Source of the DNA: CAVOAK01 sp965217615
GTDB lineage: Bacteria > Pseudomonadota > Alphaproteobacteria > UBA8366 > CAVOAK01
Assembly (NCBI GenBank): GCA_965217615.1
Contig: CBDCIT010000030.1
Coordinates: 1 to 64,000 of the forward strand
Direction of reading: 5' to 3'
Length of the DNA stretch: 64,000 nucleotides
Under the pieces are notes generated by a model, which saw only the letters and a list, made by a program, of their open reading frames with translations, did no database searches and had not been told where the DNA came from. Numbering within the stretch: position 1 is the stretch's first letter; each line of letters starts with the position of its first letter. Of this stretch, positions 8,585 to 18,882 are shown in pieces. The position numbers were made by a program, and so were the translations under genes.

Positions 8585-8632
8585 AGGGCCGGTCCTCGCC
8601 ACCACTCGGCGCGGGATCGGCCCTCCTTTTTA
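8585..8632 (+). terminator. Terminator after DUF2493 gene, copy A
   Basis: AGGGCCGGTCCTCGCC pairs with GCGCGGGATCGGCCCT and is followed by CCTTTTTAT. The same structure is at 50164 in copy B. Confidence 0.8.
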
Positions 8633-8639
8633 TGCCGGG

Positions 8640-9556
8640 TGGATAAAGTCACGGCCTATGGCGGGGCGCTTCGCGCCGCCGCCAACCGTTCGAGCTTACG
8701 CTCGCTGGCGACTCGCCGTACTTCGAACGATGCATCGCCGCTTTACGGCACGGCGCTCTCCGCCATCGCTGTACGCGGGTGCTGACGCGCCACGCCTTCA
8801 TCTCCCTTTGCAATTTCATTGTTCCTACCCGCATCCACAGCGATGGCCCTCCATGCTTCGCAGGCCAGATCCCCGTCATGCCAATCAGAGTACGCACTCT
8901 GTCTGCTCAGAACGCATCTCTGACTTCCTCGGCTGATCCGAATTTGTCAGACCAGAAGCAACCGTATTCAGGAATATCCCCAGGCTACGTTCGTCGATAT
9001 CTATCCCGCACGCGTTCAACACTTCGCACACTTGCGCCACCCTCACTTCCTTTCCTGTTGTTCAAGAAGCCTGTCACGTAGGCGGTTGGCATGCCCGTTG
9101 TGGTCATCTTATACGGCGCAAGTTTCGCCAAAGCGGCATCGATCTTCCCCAAGTCGATAGCCGCCGCTTTGATTTGCCCCGCCAGCAAATCCTGTCTCCC
9201 CGTGCTTCCAGACTCCATGTTCAGGTCCGGATCTGCGATTAGCCTGACATTCGGTCAATGCCGCCATCTGACCTTTAGACCTGAACCCTGTCGCCTTCTC
9301 GATCGAAGGCCAGACCCCCCGTTTGTTCGTGGTATGTTTTCATCTTGTTCTCATCGTTCGCAGTCTATATCCTCTCACGGAACGTTATATAGCGAAGTAA
9401 GCAATGCACACCGCTGCCGTAAACTGGCCTTGGGCGATTGGCTGATCCCGGAGAATATCGCTCTCAGGGTGCTTGCGAAGGCGATATTGGCATGAGGGTG
9501 AAAGATAGACGTAGAGAGTTGAAACCGGTGGCGGGCAAAATGAGGATAGTGCTGAC
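8640..9556. other. Noncoding region between DUF2493 and relaxase, copy A
   Basis: About 900 bp. The first 130 bp carry short hairpins with TTC or TTAC loops (GGCGCTTCGCGCC, CGAGCTTACGCTCG), conserved in copy B. The middle is AT-richer, has diverged between copies and shows no gene. The right part contains the 48-bp block identical in both copies (candidate oriT) and the relaxase leader. Confidence 0.5.
9364..9411. promoter_or_regulatory. 48-bp block identical in A and B; candidate oriT or relaxase promoter
   Basis: The block starts TCTATATCCTCTCACGGAAC and ends AAGTAAGCAATGCACAC. It is identical at 50677-50724, although neighbouring noncoding DNA has diverged. It contains a TTATATAGCG core and lies about 150 bp upstream of the relaxase gene, where MobF elements commonly keep oriT. 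A nick site cannot be assigned from sequence alone; a strong promoter is an alternative. Confidence 0.4.
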
Positions 9557-12415
9557 ATGGTAGCGACGCTGGCCCAAATGGCCTCGGCGGCCTATTACCT
9601 GGAGAGCCAGCGCTCCTTCCGTCACCCCAACGAGTACTACACGGCGGGCGAGGAACCCGAGGGCGTGTGGTGGAACCCCCGCGGCCTGTTCGGACTTGCC
9701 GACGGCGGCAGGGTCGATTGCCGGGATTTCCACCGGCTGTATCATGGCTTCGCCCCCGACGGCGGAGAGCGGCTGACGCGCAATGCCGGAAGCGAGAAGC
9801 GCTCGCCCGGTCTCGACATGACGTTCAGCGCGGATAAGAGCGTCTCCGCCTTGTGGGCTATCGCCGATCCTGACCTGCGTTCGGAGATCGAGGGCGCGCA
9901 CAATGACGCAGCCCGTGCCGCACTGGCAGAGACGGTGTTGCGGTATTGCGCCTGGACGCGGCTTCAGGAGCGAGACGGAACCAGGGTTGTGGCGGCGGAC
10001 ATCATGGGCGCGATGTTCCAGCATGGCACCAGCCGCGAGAACGACCCGCAGCTTCATACCCATTGCACGATCTTCAATGCCGCGCGAACGCACCGGGACG
10101 GCAAGTACCGGGCGCTGCACCAGCACCCGGTCTATGCCTGGATGAAGGCGGCGGGGGCGGTCTACCGCAATGCCCTAGCGTGGAACCTGCGGGGCCAGCT
10201 TGGTGTTAACATGGAGCAATACGGCAAGGATGGGGAGTTCACCCGTATCTCTGGGTTTTCCCCATCCGCAGGAACCGCCGGGGAACAACAGGCAGCGTTG
10301 ATCGCGCACTGGTCGAAGCGCCGGGGTCAGATTGTCGAGGCGGCCCGGGAGATGGGTTTTACGGTGGAGGGCAACGCACCGCGGGCGGCGGCGGCGAACA
10401 AGATCACGCGGGCCGGCAAGTCGCCCGACAACGACTCGGAGATCCGGCACACGCGGTGGCGCTCCGAGGCGGAGGAGTTTGTCGAACGCGAGGCGCTGAT
10501 CGTCTCGCTATTGGGCACGGTTGAAGAGATTACCCAGGAACAGGTCCGGGCGCTGACAGAGGTGCTGGAAGGCCTGCCGGAGCGCCTTACGCGGGAGGAA
10601 GCGGTCTTCCGCTTGCCGGATATCGTCGAACGGGTCGGCAATGTCACCGCCGGGTTGTTGAACCACGACGCGGTGGTAACCAGCATAGAGCGTGTGCTTC
10701 TAAGTCCGGAGGTGGTGGGCCTGACCCGACCGCCACGGTCGGCCGAAGGTCGGGCCGACATGGCGCACACGAGACTCTATTCGACTCATCACACTCTGCA
10801 GATGGAGCAGGAAGTCAGGGACATGGCGGCAGGCATGGCCGCCGGTACGGGTCATTCCTTGCCCGCGCAGGCCGTCGGCGCAAAGGTGGCGGGGCTGCTG
10901 ATGGCGGGCTATCCGCTGAGCGAGGAACAGATCGCAGCGATCCGGACGGTCACCTCTTCGGAGGGCCGGGTCGCCATCATCGAGGGAGCGGCAGGCTCGG
11001 GCAAGACCACGACACTGCGTCCTATCGCCGATCTCTACCGTGAACATGGGAGCGACATCATCGCCACCGCCGTGGCTTGGCGCACGGCAGTCACGCTTGG
11101 TAACGATGTCGATGCGCGACCGTTCTGTGTCGACAAGCTGCTGCGCCTCGCCGCGCGGGGCGGTATAGAGATTACCAAGGATACCACCATTATCGTCGAT
11201 GAAGCGGGGATGCTGTCGACCCGCCAGGCGCATCACATTCTCCAACTCTCCGAACGCCATGGGGCGAAGATCGTCTTCGCGGGCGACACACAGCAGCAAC
11301 AACCGGTGGAGGCAGGACCCGGGCTGAGGCTGATCCGCGATGCGGTTGGCAGTGTCCGGGTGGACCGCATACGGCGCCAGAGGGCGGACCTGGAGGATAT
11401 CCTGACCCATATCCAGGGTGAAACACCCAAGACGGCGCGGCTCCTGGCGAATTCGATGGCAGAGGAGAGGCGCACCCGCATTCTTACCTACTACGAGAAC
11501 ATGAAGGGAAGATTGGCATTTACGCCGTGGCAGGTCGCTGCCTCCGAGGCGCTGCGCGACGGCGATGCGGCCTCAACCATTGCAGCGCTCCACCTGCGTG
11601 GGCGGTTCCATATCGGCTATGACGAAGCAAAGACGTTGACCGGCCTGGTCGACGACTGGGACCGCTACCAGCGAGCGAACCCGGATAAATCCAGCGTGGT
11701 GCTGGCGCGCACGCGAGCCGAAGCGCGAGCGCTGTCCCACCTGATGCGGGAATGCCGTTTCGGTGCGTTGCCGGATGGAGAGCAGGCCGATAGGGATCGG
11801 GCCGATGCGGACCGGGTGACGGTGATGGTCAGCAGGGGCACGGAAGACGAACGGGCGGCGTCGCCGCTGGAAATTGCGCGCGGCGACCGGTTGCGCATCG
11901 GTGCCACTCACTGGGAGAAGCAGCTGTTCAACGGCACTGTGGTAACGGTGGAGGATTTCAAGGTTAAAAGGAGTGAGGCCGGTACGGAACCGAGTGTCCT
12001 GATATCGGTGCGCACCGGGGATGGCCGTGAGGTCAGATTCCACCACGACGAAATCCGCGACTGGTACGGCAATATCCGTCTCGATCATGGCTATGCGATG
12101 ACCATCACCTCGGCTCAGGGCTTGACCGTGGACCGGACCTTCCTGCTGGCGGATGCAAGGCCCTCGCGGGAGACGATCTATCCCGCCGCGACGCGCCATC
12201 GCGAGAGGCTCGACATCTACGTCAACCGGGCGCCGCTCGCCCTCGACATTGCCGACAAGCGGGCGGACAACGACCGGGAAGCAGCGGTGACTGATACCGA
12301 GATCCGGGCGTATCTGGCCGAACGCTGGTCGCGTTCGCAACCCAAGGAGGCAGCACTCGACTACATGGCCGATGGCGTATGGGAAGAGCGTCGAGAGAAT
12401 GTCACAGATGAAAGG

Positions 12416-12424
12416 AGCCGGTCC
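12416..12424. repeat. Target duplication of the IS256-family element, left
   Basis: AGCCGGTCC here is repeated exactly at 13806-13814 on the other side of the insertion; 8-9 bp is usual for this family. Confidence 0.85.
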
Positions 12425-13805
12425 GAGCTATACCCGAAAGTTGGTGACGCGATGAATTGAAGGCGGCGTATCCTGGCGATGCCGAGTCGCCGATTCCCAT
12501 AAGGAAAGGATACGCCATGAGTGAGGATAGAGTTGTTGAGCTTCGCCATCCAGGGTCATTTTCGGAGGATCCCTTGACGTCGGTGTTGCGCTCGGGAGCG
12601 CAGCGTCTCTTGGCGCAAGCCGTTGAGATGGAGGTCACGGCCTTCATCGCGGCGCACGGCGATCTGGAGGACGATGCGGGCCGGCGCCGTGTCGTTCGCC
12701 ACGGTCATCATCGCGAGCGCCGGGTTCAAACCGGCATCGGGCCGGTCGCGGTGCGCTGCCCCAGGGTGCGCGACCGCGGGGGTGCGGGAGAGGCCGGCAA
12801 GATCCGTTTCACCTCGGCGATCCTGCCGCCCTACCTCAGGCGGGCCAAGTCGATCGAGGAGCTCTTGCCCTGGCTCTACCTGAAGGGCATCTCGACGGGC
12901 GACTTCACCGAGGCCCTGGCCGCTCTTCTGGGGCCGGACGCGCCAGGGCTCTCGGCCTCGACGATCACGCGCTTGAAGGATGTCTGGCGAGGCGAGCTGG
13001 CGCGCTGGGAAAAGCGCGACCTCTCGGCCCGGCGCTCTCTCTATTTCTGGGCCGACGGGATCTATTTCCAGCCCCGGATGGAGCACGACAAGCAATGCAT
13101 CCTGGTCATCATCGGCGCCGACCAGTGGGGCCGCAAGGAACTGCTGGCAATCGCCGACGGCTATCGCGAGAGCGCCCAGTCGTGGCGCGAGCTGCTGCTC
13201 GATCTCAAGCGGCGCGGCCTCGAGGTGGCGCCCGAGCTGGCCGTCGGAGACGGAGCGCTCGGCTTCTGGAAGGCCTTGCGCGAGAGCCACGGCACGACGC
13301 GCGAACAGCGCTGCTGGCTGCACAAGACCGGCAACGTTCTGAACAAGTTGCCCAAGTCCCTCCAAGCCAAGGCCAAGGGGCACCTGCAGGACATCTGGAT
13401 GGCCGAGACCAAGGATCGGGCCGAGAAGGCGTTCGACTTCTTCTTGGAGGCCTACGGCGCCAAGTACGACAAGGCCACGGCCTGCCTGGCCAAGGACCGC
13501 GCGGGGCTGCTCACCTTCTACGACTTTCCGGCCGAGCACTGGAAGCACCTGCGCACGACCAATCCCATAGAAAGCACCTTCGCAACCGTCCGCCTGAGGA
13601 CCATCAAGACCAAGGGCTGCCTCAGCCGGACCACGGCGCTCACCATGGTCTTCAAGTTGTGCCAGTCGGCAGCCAGGAAATGGCGGCGTCTCGACGGATC
13701 TCACCGCCTCGCCGAGATCGTCGAGGGCGTCAAATTCAAGGACGGAGAAAAGCTGATCGAACGCGCCGCCTGAAAACCACCGTCACCAACTTTTGACAAT
13801 AGCTC
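12425..13805 (+). mobile_element. IS256-family insertion sequence
   Basis: 1,381 bp with imperfect terminal inverted repeats: left GAGCTATACCCGAAAGTTGG, right (complement) GAGCTATTGTCAAAAGTTGG, both continuing TGACG. It is flanked by the 9-bp duplication AGCCGGTCC and contains one transposase gene. It interrupts the copy A relaxase; copy B shows the empty site. Confidence 0.92.
12517..13773 (+). CDS. IS256-family transposase
   Basis: 418 aa from MSEDRVVELRHPG, with AAGGAAAGG upstream. The mutator/IS256 DDE residues are visible as the Asp of FWADGIYF, the Asp of AVGDGALGFWKAL and the Glu of TTNPIESTFATVRLRT. The conserved CWLHKTGNVLNKLPKS helix lies before the Glu. The length is normal for the family, with no frameshift, so the element may still be active. 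Confidence 0.95.
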   Translation: MSEDRVVELRHPGSFSEDPLTSVLRSGAQRLLAQAVEMEVTAFIAAHGDLEDDAGRRRVVRHGHHRERRVQTGIGPVAVRCPRVRDRGGAGEAGKIRFTSAILPPYLRRAKSIEELLPWLYLKGISTGDFTEALAALLGPDAPGLSASTITRLKDVWRGELARWEKRDLSARRSLYFWADGIYFQPRMEHDKQCILVIIGADQWGRKELLAIADGYRESAQSWRELLLDLKRRGLEVAPELAVGDGALGFWKALRESHGTTREQRCWLHKTGNVLNKLPKSLQAKAKGHLQDIWMAETKDRAEKAFDFFLEAYGAKYDKATACLAKDRAGLLTFYDFPAEHWKHLRTTNPIESTFATVRLRTIKTKGCLSRTTALTMVFKLCQSAARKWRRLDGSHRLAEIVEGVKFKDGEKLIERAA

Positions 13806-16424
13806 AGCCGGTCCCCCGGTGAAGTCCAGGACGAGGATATCCGTGCGGCGGCAAACGACAACGCACTGGTTCGCATCGCGCGGGATGTCCGGCGCACTGC
13901 CTTCGGCTGGCGTCACGCCCAGACGGTTGCCGCCTTCGCTGACGGCCGCGAGCAAGTTCTGGCAGCATACGACGATCTACGTGAACGGACCCGCATTGAA
14001 GGTGATACCGTGGCGCTCAGCGGTACGTTCCGGGAGACGCTCACTCGCCATGGGGTATTGCTGAAACAGGCCGAGACCTTCCGCGCCCGACCGGATGAAT
14101 TCGCGCCCCTGCTGGCGGATCGCGGCGGTATCGCCCGCAAGGATCTCGACGAGTTCCAGGACTTACATGCCCGCGCGCAACGCCATAAGCGCGCGGCCAC
14201 GATGCGGCACGTGCATCGGATCAAGCGCGAGGCGGAACAGGAGGAACGACAACCGACACCCGGATTGCGGCAAGGGGAGCTGGCGCTGGAGGGCGGTCGT
14301 GCGGAGGCACCCAGGCGTTCCGATACGGTGACGCCGGACTCGACCGGGATGCTGTTTCCCGAACGTGACGCAACGCCGGCCCAGTTCGCCGACGACATTC
14401 CGCCGGTCGAAGCCGAAGATTATCCTTGGGCACTTGCCGCGGCCGCGCAGGAGGACGTGCCGCCGGACCAAGATTCCCCCAGGCCGGACTGGCTCACGCC
14501 TTACGAAGCCTTGCGGCGGGACTGGAACGAGCTCACCGAACGGGTCCGGCAGACCGGCGAGCCGTTGTTCTACGCCAAGGGCTACATAGGCATGATCCCA
14601 CGTATTCAGGCGCTGGCGGAGAACGGGCAAATCCCGGCCGAAACAAGGGCGCCGTTCGTCGAGGCGCTCGAAATTCACCAACGGGATCTCTCAGCGCGGA
14701 AATACGTGGAGGATTACCTTGATGCCGTCGAACGGCACATGGACACGCATGCTTCGCTTCAGCACTTCGCCAATGGCCTCGGCGTTCGGATCGTTCAGGT
14801 ATCGGATCACCTGGGCTGGAAACAGGAAGCAGACCGCCTGACGGCAACGGCCAAGACCATCCTTGGCGACGGCGAGACGTATGGCGTCCATCTCGACAAT
14901 ATGAAAACCGGTCACGCGCGGGTGGAACGGGAGCTATCACGGCTGCGCCAAGTCATCCGGGAGGACGGCGAATATGCCTCTGAAGTCAAGACACCGGAAC
15001 CGCACAGCGAACCTGTGGATACGCAGGAAACAGTCGAACAACCGGAGCCCGCAACGCCGGCCTACGAAGCCCTGCGGCAGGACTGGAACAGCCTCATCGA
15101 AGACGCCCGGCAAGCCGGTATCCCATTATTCTACGCCAAGGGCTACATGGACATCGTCGTGCGCGTCCAAACTATTGCGGAGACCCCGGATATCCCGATC
15201 AAATCACGGGCGCCCTTGATCCAGGTCCTTGAAAACCACCAGCACTATCTCTCGACCCGCAAACATATCCTGGAGTATCCAGGCGAAGTGGAACGGCACA
15301 TGGGTGGGCGCGCCGCTCTCCGTGACGTTGCTGCGGTGCAGGAATACGAACTGACCGGGGTCTCGGCCTACCCGGACTGGCGGCAGGAGGCCGAGCGCCT
15401 CATGGCGGCGGGTGAGGCCATCCTCTCCAGCAAGGGAACCTATGGCACCCATCTTGAGAGGCTCGTCACGGCCAGGACGCTCATGACAAAGGCGCTCACG
15501 TCGCTTCACGAGGTGATCGGCGTTGATGACAGGGAGTTGGCCGAACGGCAGGCGCGCGAGCTGCGGCGCCAACGAAACCGTCACTGGGTTGGTCCCAGGT
15601 TTGCATCGGATGACGGCGCTGCGCCAGATACGGCACGGGCCATGTCCAGTGGCGCCGCGCCTGTGCAGGCGGCACTCTCCGGGCTCGGCCGCGCCATCGG
15701 CTACTTCGTCGGCGGGCAGGACTATAAAAATCGGCTGCGGGATGCGACCTTCGCGCGGCAGGCCCTGGAGCGCGCGGGGAAACTGAAGTGGGACTGGAAC
15801 CGCCAGGTGGATCGTGCCGCGGAAGAGGGTGTCCATGTCATCTACACGGAAGACTACGAGCGTCTGAACAAGGAGCTGGACAAGGTCTCCCAGAACATGC
15901 TCCTGGATCGCGGCGTTGAATCGGAGATCAGCACGGTGCTCGCTCAGCTCCGCAAGGTCGTGTCAAACCGCAACTACTTCGACGATTGCCGCGAACACAT
16001 GGCGGGCCAAATGGACCGCCGCGAGCCGCTGGTGGCCGCTGCGGCCGAGCGGGGCGTGGCGGTTCCGGACCTTGGACACTACGACACATGGCGGGACTTA
16101 ACTGACTATGCGGTGGGCCGCTGCGAGGAACTCATGGACGACCCGGGGAATTACGGCATCCACCTCGATTACATTGCATACGCGCAAGAGAGCCTCGTCT
16201 CAACGCTGGCGCAGGTGCGCGATGTGCTTGAAGACGACGACCGGCACCTCGCGGCGAGCCTTGCAGGGCAACGCGAGGGCGAGGACATCCGAATTTGCGA
16301 GGAGCGCGTCGCCCGTCTGCTCGACGATCCGGAGAAGCTCCGGGAGTTGCGGCAGCAGCGTGCCGAGCGCAAGACCGAAAGGCAGCAGCAGAGCAAAGGC
16401 CGCTATTGGAGCATGCGCATCTAG

Positions 16425-16514
16425 TCAGGCCTGACCGGCGACGAGATCGCGGTAGCCGTCGTTCATCGCACGACGGAATTCAGCGAACCTGCCACCCTCG
16501 AACTCTTTATTCAT
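16425..16514 (-). pseudogene. 3' tail of a lost convergent gene, copy A
   Basis: On the minus strand right after the relaxase stop, a short frame ends FAEFRRAMNDGYRDLVAGQA. Copy B has MNDGYRDFVAGMAMLD in the same place (56425-56530), but the DNA further upstream differs. The shared peptide with different flanks suggests the end of an ancestral gene partly replaced by the lipoprotein block. Family unknown. Confidence 0.35.
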
Positions 16515-17799
16515 CCGCGGCCATGTTGGTGGCCCCGAAGCCGCCGGCAATATGCGCGGCGGGTAGATGAGCGTCGAACACACCGGCAACAGCGCCGGGC
16601 TTGCCATCGGCCCTCGCGTTACCGAAGAAAGCGCCCTCCCAGGTCCCCGTGCCGGTGACGCCGCCAAGCGTCGCGGTGGTGGTGTCGCCAGCAGTTCCGC
16701 CGAAGGATGCGCTGCCCGGTGCAAGATCGACTTTGTTCAGCGTGACACTCCACCCCTCGAGTGCCCTGTTCCTCTCCACGTCCCTGAACTCCGTCACGCT
16801 TCCACGGATGTTGAACTGGTCGTTCAGGGCAATATCGTCACCTCCGAAATTCGCCGTCAGCAAGGCCGTCGCGGTGAACACGCCCGCCCTGCCGCCGCTC
16901 AGCACCCCACCGCTGAAATCCTTCGTCACATACTGACCCGCCGCCCGGCCTCGATACGACGCCGTGCCAATCAGCCCGTCGGCGCCAGATGTGAACTTGT
17001 TGCCCACCGCGAACGGAACCGTGCCGCCCGAAAACGTCTTGAACGCATAGGTGTCTTCCGCATCGTCCGGCTCCTTCAGCCACCACCCGAAATACAGATG
17101 GTCCGCATCCGGCAGATCGATCATTATCTCGTCGACCAAATCGGAATCGGGCGTGAAGGTCCAGGTGCCGCCGGTCGAGGATATCATGCCGTCGTTGGCA
17201 GTGCTGACCATGCAGGGCGATGGCATACATTCATAGGTGCCCGCCACCCCGTGGAACGTGCCTTGGAATGAAAGGTCTTCCTCGGTCGTGTATTTCCGGT
17301 CGAAGTCGGGGGACGGAAAATCGGATGACCGCACGCGCATCGAGTGGGTTGCAAAGTCGACAGCCAGGGCATTGTCCTCGTCAAGGGTATATACGCTGAC
17401 GAACGGTCTCCTCGGGCTCTCGATGTCCGTGTAGAGAGTTATATGCTCCGTCAATCCCGTCTCGCTGCCCCGCAATCGAGCCCGGCTCCAGACTTCGTCG
17501 AGCTGCGTGCTGTCCAGGAATTCGTAATCGGGACCAACGGGATCTGCCGTCACCGTAACACTGACCCCGCCGGCCACCGTGCGTTCCACAGCGGGCGCGA
17601 TTTGCCGGAGTGTTGGCGCCACCGCACCTGGAGGCAGGGGCGCTATTGCCGAAGCGATGCCGAGAGCTCTCTCGCTGGCCGACCGGCCGCTAACCGTCAC
17701 GGTGATCGTGTAATCGTCGCTACCACCGCCGCCACAGCCTGAGGTGATGAGGCCAATCATGGCGGCAAGGATCGGCAGGTAGTATCTTCGCTTGGTCAT
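16507..17799 (-). CDS. TbpB-like surface lipoprotein, copy A
   Basis: 430 aa with signal peptide and lipobox (LITSGC, lipid-anchored Cys22); AGGAG lies upstream of the ATG. After a Gly-rich linker comes a beta-rich region. The C-terminal half has repeated Gly/Ala beta strands (YRGRAAGQYVTKDF, GRAGVFTATALLTANFG, GTWEGAFFGNA, AGVFDAHLPAAHIAGGFGA) typical of the 8-strand barrel of transferrin-binding protein B-like and other Slam-dependent lipoproteins. Slam lies two genes upstream. Surface exposure is likely; the ligand is unknown. It closely resembles 60827-62113. Confidence 0.85.
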   Translation of the reverse strand: MTKRRYYLPILAAMIGLITSGCGGGGSDDYTITVTVSGRSASERALGIASAIAPLPPGAVAPTLRQIAPAVERTVAGGVSVTVTADPVGPDYEFLDSTQLDEVWSRARLRGSETGLTEHITLYTDIESPRRPFVSVYTLDEDNALAVDFATHSMRVRSSDFPSPDFDRKYTTEEDLSFQGTFHGVAGTYECMPSPCMVSTANDGMISSTGGTWTFTPDSDLVDEIMIDLPDADHLYFGWWLKEPDDAEDTYAFKTFSGGTVPFAVGNKFTSGADGLIGTASYRGRAAGQYVTKDFSGGVLSGGRAGVFTATALLTANFGGDDIALNDQFNIRGSVTEFRDVERNRALEGWSVTLNKVDLAPGSASFGGTAGDTTTATLGGVTGTGTWEGAFFGNARADGKPGAVAGVFDAHLPAAHIAGGFGATNMAADE

Positions 17800-17928
17800 C
17801 GCTCGGGGGCTCCTCTTGTCGAGCTACAGTGCTGGCGAATGGTCAGAGACATCGCCTCTATCTATTGTAATCTCATAATCATGTCCTTGCACGATTTCGG
17901 GCCGGTTGGCTGGACGCCATTCGGGGCA

Positions 17929-18862
17929 CTACGGTCGCCAGCGGATCGCGGCATGCAGGCCGATATCGGACGCGCCGCGGTGCAGGCCGTTATCTTCGGT
18001 GACCGCGATCCCAAGCGTCGCCACATCCGATGCGCCGTAGGGCGAGGAATGGGCATCGAGCTGCACCGTCAGGCTCAGATGGTTGAGCGGCCGCCAGGTC
18101 ACGCCAAGGTGTCCGACGGCAATAAACCGGCCGCCAAGGTCCGAAAGACCGCTCGGCGCCTCACCGGCAAGCGCGCCCAGGCTCGCGCTGTATAATCAGC
18201 TCCGCGAGTCGGTCGATCCCGGCAGCACGCCCGAGGTCTCCGCCCAGAGCGAGGCCGAATACCCCCCGGAGCCCGCCAGCGCACTCTCATCGCCGGTCGG
18301 TAGCTTGACACTGCCCCGGATCGCAAGCCCGTCGTTCGAAAACGGCCAATGCGGCACCGCATAGCCAACCCCGAGGCTGATATCCCCCAACGAAGAAACA
18401 CTTTTGCCGATATCGTAGTAGGTTCTCCCGCCGTTGGCGTAGACCAACGCCAGGCGGTCGCGCGGCGTGCGGTCCCTGTCGCCCTGGGGCAGGTGGAAGA
18501 CGTCATGCCAGGTCTCGATGAAGCCGTCCAACCTGCCCGCGTGGTGGGAGAGGGCGGAGACCTCGAACAGATACTCCCAGCCCTCCCCGAAGCCGTGTCG
18601 CAGGGCAAGCCCCTGCCTGTTGGTCTCGCCGTTGATTAGGACCCGCTCCGCGCCGGAGCTGGCCTCGACCAGGTGTGAGGCCAGATCCATCGAGGCGATC
18701 ACTTCGGCCGAGCCCGGCGTCATCACGCGGGCGCCCAGCGAACCGGGCACGCCGTAGAGGAGCTGAAACGGGTTCAGGTTGACGATCAACTGCGCCCCAG
18801 GCCAGCTCGCCGGCGGTGCCGGCACCCGGCCACAGAACAGAGAGGGCGGGCCGAGGCCCAGG
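17929..18862 (-). pseudogene. DUF3187 outer-membrane protein, decayed, copy A
   Basis: The copy B protein (62249-63286) is the reference. Here about 100 bp encoding the signal peptide are missing, the frame only begins at MPAPPASWPGAQL (18825), and TGG (Trp) has become TGA in DSRS-stop at 18196. The same frame continues after the stop as LYSASLGALAGEAPSGL, with a 63-bp in-frame deletion near 18018, and ends AIRWRP at 17929. The NPFQLLYGVPG motif marks the family. No export signal plus an early stop means no functional product. Confidence 0.85.
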
Positions 18863-18882
18863 TGCCATGACCACCGCGGTCC

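Larger units (their letters stand above)
9557..16424 (+). pseudogene. MobF relaxase-helicase, copy A, split by IS256-family element
   Basis: The 5' part (9557-12424) encodes the TrwC/TraI-type relaxase domain with its histidine motif (FQHGTSRENDPQLHTHC) and a RecD-like helicase with Walker A (EGAAGSGKTTT) and Walker B (IIVDEAGML). The reading frame ends four codons short of 12460, within the IS. It resumes in the same frame at 13806 (SRSPGEVQDEDI) and runs to 16424 with the C-terminal helical repeats. Removing the IS and one target copy gives about 1,825 codons, close to the intact 1,852-aa protein at 50870. The N-terminal relaxase-helicase fragment might still be made, but the full protein cannot. 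Confidence 0.9.
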
